Under the pieces are notes generated by a model. The model was not told where the DNA came from. It saw only the letters and a list, made by a program, of their open reading frames with translations, and ran no database searches. This document shows positions 27,297 to 36,500 of a stretch of 64,000 nt of DNA, piece after piece (position 1 is the stretch's first letter; each line of letters opens with the position of its first letter). The position numbers and the translations under genes are program-made. The DNA lies in contig NZ_JAAGVZ010000003.1 of assembly GCF_010882125.1 (NCBI RefSeq), forward strand, positions 1 to 64,000, in the 5' to 3' direction. This DNA comes from Peribacillus alkalitolerans. GTDB taxonomy: Bacteria; Bacillota; Bacilli; Bacillales; DSM-1321.

Positions 27297-27317
27297 TAAT
27301 TTGTGTATTTATAACTA

Positions 27318-27352
27318 AAAAAAAGTCCAGTTTCCACTAAAACTGGACTTTT
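27318..27352 (-). terminator. terminator of the TPR gene
   Basis: Arms AAAGTCCAGTTT/AAACTGGACTTT followed by TTTTT on both strands, so it is likely bidirectional. Confidence 0.85.
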
Positions 27353-27372
27353 TGTATCCTATTATCAAAACA

Positions 27373-27843
27373 TCAGCTTATTAGTTCCTCTTTAACGGCC
27401 TTTAGCTTTCTAAAACCTTTATCATAACTTTGCCTTTCTAACAATTGGTCCACTAATGCGATGGCGTCTTCTTTTCTCCCCGCTTGGACATATGCATCAA
27501 TGACTCTTTCGTATTGCTTATCGTAGGGGTATTTTTCCGTTTTAGCCAAGTCAAAGGCCATATCGAAATAAGATGCAGCTTTTCCGTAGTCTCCTAACGT
27601 AAGATAGGTTCCACCAATATTGAAGTTCAAATCCGCTCTCTCAAGATTAGAAAGAGTGTTTAGCTGCAAGGCTTGCTGCTTCACTTCAATCGCTTCGTGA
27701 TAATTCTTCTTCATCTCCAAATCAAAAGCACGATCACGGAAATGCTTATATTTGGTGAGAGGCCTTTTCTTTTTATAAACGCTTTGAACCAACAAAATAC
27801 CTACTACTATTAATGCCATCCACAGATAAACATTGCCTACCAT
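27373..27843 (-). CDS. membrane-anchored TPR-repeat protein
   Basis: 156 residues from the ATG at 27843, which has AGGTG in front; the open frame extends 29 codons further without a ribosome site. One N-terminal transmembrane helix (VYLWMALIVVGILLVQSVY) is followed by three TPR-like helical pairs (RDRAFDLEMKKNYHEAIEV, FNIGGTYLTLGDYGKAASYF, IDAYVQAGRKEDAIALVDQL). It is likely a protein-interaction scaffold at the membrane. Partner unknown. Confidence 0.7.
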   Translation of the reverse strand: MVGNVYLWMALIVVGILLVQSVYKKKRPLTKYKHFRDRAFDLEMKKNYHEAIEVKQQALQLNTLSNLERADLNFNIGGTYLTLGDYGKAASYFDMAFDLAKTEKYPYDKQYERVIDAYVQAGRKEDAIALVDQLLERQSYDKGFRKLKAVKEELIS

Positions 27844-27980
27844 CGATTCACCTACTATTAGAAAACTTGGATATTGTATAAATAAATCTAGTATCGCCAT
27901 ATTTACATTAAAGTAAGCAAAATAATTCAATTTACCTGTTTGTCAAAAAACAACAATCTTTTAGAAACGAGCCAAAATAA

Positions 27981-28012
27981 AAAACAGACAAGTATTTTTG
28001 CCTGTCTGTTTT
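27981..28012 (-). terminator. terminator downstream of nhaC-like gene
   Basis: Arms AAAACAGACA(A)G/C(C)TGTCTGTTTT followed by TTTATTTT on the minus strand. Confidence 0.75.
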
Positions 28013-28130
28013 CGGTTATATATACTCACTTTTTGGTCAAGATTCCAATCGGGGTACAAAATTAAAGTCAGCTTTGGTCGTATTTCTAATTGAATGCTGG
28101 TTTAGCATTCATCGGTATTCCCCTTACACC

Positions 28131-29459
28131 TTACCCAACTTGAACCCTTCTTTTGAAATACCATTCTTTACTATAAGCGTATAAGATGGTAATGAGTGGT
28201 GATATCCAGATAAATACAGCAAATGGTACATAGGCAATTACATCAACCTTAACAATGGATGCAGAAACAACAGCAAGTAAGCTCCATGGCACAATCCCTG
28301 CAAATAACAGGACTGTATCACTAATGATTCGGCTTAGGTTACCTAAACCATGTTCCCTCCACTCTTCCTTCAACGTGTTGCCTGCAATGATGATGGGAAA
28401 TGATTGATTAGGTGAAACGATAGATAGAAGTGCCCCAAACTTTACGGATTGGATTGTATGTCTACCAAGCGAACTTCGTTTTCCTTCACTCTGCAATTTC
28501 AATTGGTCTAGGAGATGATAATCCTCTAACCACTGTGTAAAAATCGCTGTTAAGGCGACGAACAGGATAAAATTCAACGATCCTCCCAGACCTCCTACCG
28601 GCTTGATTCCACCCCAAATATTCTTCAATAATTCAAGAAGATCTATATGGTAAAGCAGCGTATTTAATAAAAAAGACACGACAAGACTACATATAAAACT
28701 ATGAATCAATTTCATCCTGAATAATAAACACCCTATCAAAATCACAATTGGTAAGAGTGAAATCATGTTATTGAGTGTGAATTTCTCGACAAATATTGTC
28801 GTGAATAACATCGTTTTTTCTACTGATAAGTCCAATCCTATGAATAGCATCATACAGGTCCCGACACTTAACAACGTACTTGGTAGAATGGCAAAAAAAT
28901 GTGTTTTTCTAGAGATACCAAGAGTAGTCAGTACCAAATTGAATGCTCCCGATAAAGGAGAGGTTCGATCTCCTACAAAAGCTCCAGAAAGTAAAGCTCC
29001 TGCCACAATCTCAAGCGGCAAATCAAATTCCATACCCAAATTCATAATTGGAATACCAATGATACTTAACGTTCCTATCGTAGAACCTAATAACATGGAA
29101 ACAAACATGGCTATGAAAAAAGCAGTCATGAAAAAGTATTTTATTGATATTACGTGAACCGCGATATTCGTCAAACTATCCGTTGCTCCTCCAGTTACTA
29201 ATGAAGGTAGTAATATTGCCAAAAATAATAACAAAAACAACACTTCTTTATTCTTATCCAATCCCCTGATTCCCGAGTTCAAAATCTCTTTCCATGAAGC
29301 CTTCTTTCTTTTCACAATCCAAAGAAGATACCCCAATCCAGGTAAGATTCCAATCACCAAAGGGATGCTGAATAATACCGATAAAATCAGGAATGGAATG
29401 GTACAAAGTATAAGAAAACTAATATTCCCTTCTATAAATGCACGTCTAGTAAAATTCAT
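28131..29459 (-). CDS. NhaC-family Na+/H+ antiporter
   Basis: This 442-residue protein has about eleven hydrophobic segments. The segments MLLGSTIGTLSIIGIPIMNLG, GALLSGAFVGDRTSPLSGAFNLV and IVSPNQSFPIIIAGNTL match the NhaC family; the middle one carries the conserved G-D-R-x-S-P-x-S motif. It should exchange Na+ for protons, or a dicarboxylate as in MleN (malate/lactate antiport). The gene is isolated, with its own terminator. Confidence 0.85.
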   Translation of the reverse strand: MNFTRRAFIEGNISFLILCTIPFLILSVLFSIPLVIGILPGLGYLLWIVKRKKASWKEILNSGIRGLDKNKEVLFLLLFLAILLPSLVTGGATDSLTNIAVHVISIKYFFMTAFFIAMFVSMLLGSTIGTLSIIGIPIMNLGMEFDLPLEIVAGALLSGAFVGDRTSPLSGAFNLVLTTLGISRKTHFFAILPSTLLSVGTCMMLFIGLDLSVEKTMLFTTIFVEKFTLNNMISLLPIVILIGCLLFRMKLIHSFICSLVVSFLLNTLLYHIDLLELLKNIWGGIKPVGGLGGSLNFILFVALTAIFTQWLEDYHLLDQLKLQSEGKRSSLGRHTIQSVKFGALLSIVSPNQSFPIIIAGNTLKEEWREHGLGNLSRIISDTVLLFAGIVPWSLLAVVSASIVKVDVIAYVPFAVFIWISPLITILYAYSKEWYFKRRVQVG

Positions 29460-29572
29460 CAGCTAGTTAACACTTCCTAAAAATATGGATATATGTACTA
29501 AATATAAAAAACTTATCTTCCCTGATACTACCATAAATCATTCTGTATGAGATATCGCAATCTCACTATCTA

Positions 29573-29671
29573 TTAATGAAAAAACAAAGATATTAATACC
29601 ACTACGCCTACATATATAGCAGCCATTACCACATTATTCTCAGCATGTACAAAATCATGAACAAATTTCAT
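29573..29671 (-). CDS. 32-residue membrane peptide
   Basis: A short frame: MKFVHDFVHAENNVVMAAIY followed by VGVVVLISLFFH and TAA. It has a strong CTGGAGG ribosome site 8 bases before the ATG and a single hydrophobic helix. The layout is typical of conserved Bacillus sporulation or stress peptides, but I cannot name a family. It is the only gene in 29460-29903. Confidence 0.6.
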   Translation of the reverse strand: MKFVHDFVHAENNVVMAAIYVGVVVLISLFFH

Positions 29672-29871
29672 AGATTTTCCCTCCAGCATGGATTCATTTT
29701 CTATTTGATTCCATATTATGCTGAATGAAAATGTGATTAAACGTATAATGGATGTAAGTTTCGCAAGACCTTTGGTGTAGGAATAAAATCAGCATTGTCA
29801 ACTAACTGGGTAATACTACTAGTAATTCCTACCATAAGACTCATTTCTGTAATTATGTGGGTTTTTTATTC

Positions 29872-29877
29872 TATAAT
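29872..29877 (+). promoter_or_regulatory. -10 element before the dptF-like gene
   Basis: TATAAT 26 bases upstream of the ATG. No convincing -35 is visible at 16-18 bases (GTAATT), so activity may need an activator. Confidence 0.35.
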
Positions 29878-29903
29878 ATTGATAGATATGCGGAGGTGAA
29901 TGT

Positions 29904-32192
29904 ATGCACAAGCAAGATTCTGCTTTTGCCTTTATTCAACAATATAATGAAGAATGGGCTGTATTAGCCAAGGAGTTTGAAAAATTATTATTCAAGGATA
30001 GGGATGCTTCCTTTTTTAAAGCGAGGAAGCTCGCAGAACTACTTATAAAAGATGTATATAAAAAAGAAGGAATTGAATATCCCAATTTTGCAACCCAAGC
30101 AGAAAAAATTACTATTCTAAAGAATGAAGGGGTACTGGACGAGGAATTGTTCAGCCCATTTGATAGAATTCGCAGGATGGGTAACCTGGCTGTCCATGAG
30201 CACAAGGTCATTCCAATCTCGGATGGTTTGAAGATTCATTCAAATGTATACACCATCTTGAAATGGTTTGTGGAGTCTTATGTGAGTTATGACTTTAAGG
30301 TACCAGATTACCAGGAGCCAAAGCCTGAGAACCTAGATGAGGTGCTAGGTGATAAAGTACGAGATTTGTTGAAAGAATACTTGCCAAGCTTTATCCCAGC
30401 ACCATCTCCTACCCCAACACTTCCAGAAGGTGCACCTACTTCATTGGAGGTAACTGTTGAAGAAGAGGTACTTCCCGAGCTGAATGGTTCCCATCTTCTC
30501 TATGAATTAAGTAAACTAAGAGAATCTTCACAGGATGCAGTAGAAGGCTATAAGGGTCTTAGTGATTTTAAGAGATATATGCACGTCAAACGTCCTATCG
30601 AGAGTAAGCTTGAGAAGATTTTAGAGGAAAGTGTCCATGCCTCCAGCGGACAATTGATTTTCCTTTGCGGTAGTGTCGGGGATGGGAAGTCGCATCTTCT
30701 TAGTCACATGAACTCGACAAAGAAAGATATCATGAGTCATTTCAATATCCATAATGATGCGACAGAGAGCTTTGATCCAAAGAAAAATTCATTGGATACC
30801 TTGTCTGAAGTGTTGGATTCCTTCTCGGATGAAAAGCTTGGTCAATCTGGAGATAAATTGATTTTAGCCATCAACCTTGGTGTATTGAATAATTTCATAG
30901 AATCAGAGTATGCCTCTGAAAAATACCAAAAGCTAAGAGAATTCATCGCGAATGCCAATGTTTTTGAATCGAATGTGATCACGACACCTGAAGAACACTC
31001 GAACTTCAAGCTAGTGAATTTCTCAGATTACAATGCGTTTGAATTAACGGTGGAGGGACCTGTGTCCTCTTACATCTCAGAATTATTTGACCGGATTTCC
31101 TCAGCTGAACCAAATAATCCGTATTATAAGGCTTATTTAAAGGACAAGGAGAAGTTCTCTGTCAATCCGCTTCTTATCAACTATGAGATGTTCTCATCAA
31201 AATCGGTTCAAAAGCAAATCATCCAATTGATCATCAAGACAATCATGAAAGACAAGGTCATCCTGTCTTCCAGGGCACTTTTGAACTTCATCTATGACAT
31301 CTTAGTCCCTGTTGATTCTTCGGATGTTAACACTAGTGACTTCATTGACATGCTACCTAGTCTTTTGCCGAACCTATTATTTGAAGGCATAGAGAAGTCA
31401 CATTTCTTAAAGATGATGTCCAATCATGATCCAATCCATCATCGTGCCAAGGAATTGGATGAGAAATTAATCAGCCTACATAATTCAGGTAGCTATTACG
31501 TCTTTTTCAGGGATGTCATTTTTGACTCAAGCGCCCAGGAATGGATCAATGGGCTAGAAACGATTGAAGACATCGCCTACCTGGATAAAGATACGAAGCG
31601 CGAATTAAGTGAGTTATTCATACGTTCGACTTACCTATACGAATCACATTTACAGGCATGCTTCCAGGATATCGTGTATGCGAATTACATGAAGTTTCTG
31701 TATGCCTACAATACTAACAAAAAACCAATGCTTCAGAACTTATATTATGAAATAGAGAAATCGATTTATCTTTGGAAAGGGAGCCCCTCCAGTGGTTACC
31801 TATTCATTGATGATGAAAGCAACGCCATCCGGATTGCTGAGCCGCTGCAGTTAAGAAAGGTACCTTTGACGATTGAAAATGAAAAGATTGATTTCGTTGA
31901 ACGCTTTACCCCTACCCTTTATTTGGGCTTTAAATGTGAACCGGACCAAACCGTCCATGAGGTGGAAATAGACTTGCCACTATACGATATGGTGACGAGG
32001 GTATTGAATGGCTACAAGCTGAATAAAAAAGATCGGGAAGACTCCATCCAGTTCATCGATTTCATTGAAAGATTACTTCCTTATGGAAAACAGCAGGAAG
32101 AGATTCTGATCAGCGACATGGATAAACGGATGACCTTCCGTCTTCAATTCGATGCAGATTTCGGAGTTTACTCGTTTAGTAGGGAGCAGTGA
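29904..32192 (+). CDS. DptF-like ATPase with N-terminal DUF4145-like domain
   Basis: This 762-residue protein is the first gene of a three-gene operon. Residues 1-130 resemble the DUF4145 domain found at the N-terminus of type I restriction HsdR and other defence proteins (FFKARKLAELLIKDVY, FDRIRRMGNLAVHEHK). A proline-rich linker follows (about 166-178). From residue 195 on it matches the phosphorothioate-dependent restriction protein DptF: LRESSQDAVEGYKGLSDFKRYMHVKRPIE and Walker A GSVGDGKS (256-263). In Salmonella and E. coli, DptFGH cuts DNA lacking phosphorothioate. DptF proteins as I know them begin near residue 195, so the N-terminal domain is an addition. The ATG has GGAGGTG in front. 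The stop overlaps the next gene. Confidence 0.8.
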   Translation: MHKQDSAFAFIQQYNEEWAVLAKEFEKLLFKDRDASFFKARKLAELLIKDVYKKEGIEYPNFATQAEKITILKNEGVLDEELFSPFDRIRRMGNLAVHEHKVIPISDGLKIHSNVYTILKWFVESYVSYDFKVPDYQEPKPENLDEVLGDKVRDLLKEYLPSFIPAPSPTPTLPEGAPTSLEVTVEEEVLPELNGSHLLYELSKLRESSQDAVEGYKGLSDFKRYMHVKRPIESKLEKILEESVHASSGQLIFLCGSVGDGKSHLLSHMNSTKKDIMSHFNIHNDATESFDPKKNSLDTLSEVLDSFSDEKLGQSGDKLILAINLGVLNNFIESEYASEKYQKLREFIANANVFESNVITTPEEHSNFKLVNFSDYNAFELTVEGPVSSYISELFDRISSAEPNNPYYKAYLKDKEKFSVNPLLINYEMFSSKSVQKQIIQLIIKTIMKDKVILSSRALLNFIYDILVPVDSSDVNTSDFIDMLPSLLPNLLFEGIEKSHFLKMMSNHDPIHHRAKELDEKLISLHNSGSYYVFFRDVIFDSSAQEWINGLETIEDIAYLDKDTKRELSELFIRSTYLYESHLQACFQDIVYANYMKFLYAYNTNKKPMLQNLYYEIEKSIYLWKGSPSSGYLFIDDESNAIRIAEPLQLRKVPLTIENEKIDFVERFTPTLYLGFKCEPDQTVHEVEIDLPLYDMVTRVLNGYKLNKKDREDSIQFIDFIERLLPYGKQQEEILISDMDKRMTFRLQFDADFGVYSFSREQ

Positions 32193-33565
32193 TAGGTTTG
32201 AGTGCACTAGAAGAATTAAGAAAATCATTACACGTTAAAGAAAAGAACGGGAAGACCACTTTGAAGCACACCATAAATAAAAAGGCTGTGTTTCTTCCCT
32301 TCCAGACACGTAATCCTGAACGTGCCAAGTTCCAGACCGGATTCACTCCTGTTCTCGGACAATTCTTCCGTAATATTGAAGAGGTTACTTCAGATTTTAA
32401 AATAGACAGTGAGGAAATCATTTCTAATATCACTCAAAATGTAGATATGGTAGAAGCTGATCGTCCACATTTTGAGCGGATTATCCAGGAATTCCTATTC
32501 AATTCGAATACAATCCGTCTATTCCATCCGATGATGTATAAATTCGTCCCTCTTTCCGAATCGAAGGAATCCGATGGAGAGACGGATATTGCCAGCTACC
32601 TGTTTGACGCTTTATTAAAGAGGAAAAATGAAGCGATGAAAGAAATCCTGACGCTAAAAGACAATGAACACGTCATGGCTCGTTTGGTCCAGCAATTCAT
32701 GCCTGGTCTTGAAAAAAATGTGGACAAAGAAAAATTTGCCCAAGCCTTGCCATTTGTACAGAACCAATTCATGCATGACCTGGAAACGCTTTTGACAAAC
32801 AGAGACTTTTTCATGAATCATGCGAGCTTATTCTTGGCCTATTATTATTTTTACTCAACCACGCAATTGACGTTGAAGTTGAACCAATATGAAAAAATGG
32901 ATGTCCAATCCCCTACCCCGGTATATTTCAACTTGGACTGGGAATCATCCAACCGGAATAGGATGGCAGTTTCCCATGGATTTAAGAGGATTTCAGACGC
33001 GGGGAAACAGTTGCTGGTCCATATCAATGAATTAGAGCATTTGAATTTCATCTTAGGTACTCAAAATTTACATTATGCTGGACTGAATAAGCACTTTGAG
33101 GGGCTTTCCCCTGATGAGCAGGAGCGCATCCTCTCTGATATTTATTCCTGGACAGTGGAGTATGCCCAAATTGTCTCTGGAAAAATCGAAGACATCGAGC
33201 GTAAATCAACCCTTGATGATGCACTAAGACAACTTCACCTTCCTTTGTCCATTGGAGTATCCAAGGAGACGATCTCTCGTTATGCGCTTGCCATCACTGA
33301 GGTGGGAAGGCTGTATTTCCTGAAAACAAGAGGTTCCCTTGGACATACCTTGAACGTGTCACAGGATTTCTTGATGTTACTTACGGCTGTTTCCGTCAAA
33401 CACGAGAAGATTTCATTGAAGCAGCTTTTCGTAGAATTCGAGAAACGTGGGGTTTATTTCGACCGATATTCACGTGATGCGATAGTAGAGTTATTCAATA
33501 AATTGAATTTAATAGAAAAAAAGAGCGATAGCGGTGATGCACAGTATGTTAAACCAATTTTATAA
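32189..33565 (+). CDS. DptG-like restriction protein
   Basis: This 458-residue protein sits in the position and size range of DptG (dnd_assoc_1). It starts at a GTG in a GTGA overlap with the dptF stop, so translation is coupled; a TTG nine bases later is an alternative. I see no Walker motif, catalytic triad or membrane segment. The sequence is mostly helical with a soluble profile, and the C-terminal part (KLFV EFEKRGVYFDRYSRDAI VELFNKLNLIEKKSD, quoted in pieces) looks like a winged-helix-type end. The assignment rests on operon context and general resemblance rather than on a motif. Confidence 0.65.
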   Translation: MIGLSALEELRKSLHVKEKNGKTTLKHTINKKAVFLPFQTRNPERAKFQTGFTPVLGQFFRNIEEVTSDFKIDSEEIISNITQNVDMVEADRPHFERIIQEFLFNSNTIRLFHPMMYKFVPLSESKESDGETDIASYLFDALLKRKNEAMKEILTLKDNEHVMARLVQQFMPGLEKNVDKEKFAQALPFVQNQFMHDLETLLTNRDFFMNHASLFLAYYYFYSTTQLTLKLNQYEKMDVQSPTPVYFNLDWESSNRNRMAVSHGFKRISDAGKQLLVHINELEHLNFILGTQNLHYAGLNKHFEGLSPDEQERILSDIYSWTVEYAQIVSGKIEDIERKSTLDDALRQLHLPLSIGVSKETISRYALAITEVGRLYFLKTRGSLGHTLNVSQDFLMLLTAVSVKHEKISLKQLFVEFEKRGVYFDRYSRDAIVELFNKLNLIEKKSDSGDAQYVKPIL

Positions 33566-36500
33566 GTATATGGCTGAAAAGCTACGTATCTTCCTCGAGA
33601 AAGAAAAACTGAAAGGTGGAGAACGCTTCTACCTTCAGTTTGATCATATCGAAAACGTCAGAGACTTTTATCAAATCTTGAAATCGATGGAACTATCCGA
33701 GGAATTCATTTATCAGCATGAGCAAGGAACTCCCTATATAACGTTTTGTATCAACATTAACGATATAAAAGTGGTTGTGGCTGCCACCCTTGATGGGGTC
33801 ACACCTGATTTCTTGGTTACATTAAGGAACCAAGTCAGCGAACAAGTGGGACAATGGGATAAAACGGGTTTGATTAGCATCTCACATCTTTCCTTGGATA
33901 GTATCCAGGGTGGAAGCAAGGATTTACAAAACAAGGGGATGCCTTTCAATACCCAGCAAATCACCCATTATATAAAAGAAGAGTTGAAAAACAACCATGA
34001 CTTTTCCCTGGCTGAAAAGGAATTGTTTAAGTTCCATCTTGATCGAAAACTAGAAGACATCGTCGTGCAAACCTCCCTTTGGGATTATGCCGAAGTCATT
34101 GGGCTAATCAATAAAGGGAAAATTGAAGACAGTGACTTCCGTTCCCTATCCCTCTTCCCTGACAAGGAGCTGGGCAAGGATTCTAACTTGAAGCCTAAGG
34201 ATATCGAATACCGACTGCAGGAAAATGCCCGGCTTTTTGAACTGGTGCAGAGAATCCATGACTATGAAACATTGGATACCGAGCTAGAGAAATTCTTTGA
34301 AGACAAGATGATCACCAAGTTGAAAAGGGATACATGGTTCGAAAATGACTTCCCTCAAGTCAGGAATGCCTTTGGTACTGGTAAGTCCATACAATATGTT
34401 GACTCACTGACCAAAAAGCTGAATAAGCACCTCTCTTTTTGGGAGCGTCCACACCTCGAGACGAAGGTCGGACATAGAAAACGACATATCATCATCTTCA
34501 ATGAATCCAAACTTCCATCGGTGGAAATGCAGTTTGAATTCGATGATTTCTTGAAAAAGCAATTCATTAATAAAAAAAGTGCACCTTTTGCGGATACCAG
34601 TGGTAAAAAGCTGAAGGTGATCCTACCTGCACATGATGACCGGAACAACTTTTATCAAATCAAATACAAGCACAATAACGAAAATTCATCAGGTTTTGAA
34701 TTCAACATTTGTATCGTTCCTTTTTCAGCTGACCAGCTAGAAGGCATTGAGACGATGTTCGAGATCAAGGTTAATGGTTCAGATTCAAGGCTTTTCCTTA
34801 AATACCATGGTGAAATCACCCAGCTTGGCAGGGGCGAAAATGTGGTGGAGCATGTTCTCACCGAAGCTTATGAAACGATTGATAAAAACATCGACGATAA
34901 GCTATTGATCGATATGGACGCATCCGCATGGGAGGACGATTCTCTAGTCTGTAACATCCATGTTTCCGGTACTTTTCTACAATTTGAATTCAAGGATACA
35001 GATACCCGTTCCACTCCGATTGGAGCCAGCAGGGTCTGGAAGCTGAAACGGGAAAGACGAGAGCATTTCCATTTGGAAAATGAGAGGCTTAAACAAGGAA
35101 CGTATACCTATTATCCTTTTGATGATTTCAAGGAAAAGCTTCATTTAGAGAAAGAATGGATTACGAACCATCATTTATATTTAGTCGACGGAATCGAGCC
35201 TGAGCACTTCCATGTTTCTAATGAAATCCGATCCGTGTACTACGCATATCTCGAATACTTTGAAAAGAACGGTTTGTTGCCAAGTCTTGCCTATATGGAT
35301 GACGATTTGAAAGTATTAGCAATGGATTATGTTCGTAGAGTAACGGAAGCTATAAATGGGATAGAAGAACACTCATTATTAAATGCAGAACAGAAGAATT
35401 TATTTAGGCTTGGAATGGTTTCTGAAAACGGAAAGATATGGATGACGCCTCTACACCCTATAAATGTGGCTTATCAACTGAAGCTACAGGATGAAGTAGG
35501 AGATGAAGAGCTTGAGAATACGATACTTGAACGCTTACATCCTAACAATCTCGTTCCATTCATATATTCAGAGAAGGATGAATTGTATCGGCCAACTCTT
35601 GAAGGCGACTTTTCTGAATGGCACGAATACGAACCAGAGAAATTGATTTCCGTCGGAACCGCCAATGAATTCCTGGCAACTGTGGTTGAAGAGAAAATGA
35701 ATCAATTTGTCCATCATTTTGATTATCTGTTTCTAGAAAGTGCGAGGTCTCCCCTCCTCTTGAATGTCATTGAAATCCATAATGATAAAGAAGTAGTTCG
35801 AGGGATCAGCACATTCTTGAAAAAGCAGTTGGAAACATATGGACCGAATGGAATGCTTCCTATTGAAATTGCCCTTTACCGCGATGTGGAAGCTGCAAGT
35901 GCATTTGAGATTTTCTCCACTCTTCAAACACCAGCAGAGGTGGAAGCAGAGTTCGACCTGAATTTGAAATCAAAGGAATTCGATTCAGTAGATGTACTGC
36001 GTTTGATACGTGAGCATATCAAGTATTTCAAGATCACCATGACTTCAAACTTGGAATTCCAATATGCGCATATTTCCTTCTTCAAATTACCTACTCAGGA
36101 CATTGACGCGTCCCATCAGGTAGACAAAATGGAGACAGGTATCGCATTGAACGGCTTGATTTCTTCCGTTGTAGCCATTTCGAGTGAATCCGATTATCGA
36201 TCTGGATATGGGATCCTTCATGCGCCAAAAGAAACGAATCCATTGATTGACATGGCGACTAGCTATAATGAACTTTCCTTCAATATGCAAAATGAAGGGA
36301 AAAATTCGTACAGTAAAAATAAATCGATTGTGATGAGTACATCGACGGAAGGCAAATCATTATTGGAAAAACTGTACAAGGCATCCGCTTGGGTCACATT
36401 CATTGATCCAGGGGTTGATTTGGATTTCTTCCAAAAGTCGAGTCCGAACCTTCTAGTTATCCATTACAATGACCAGCACACTTCTTCGGATCGATATGAT

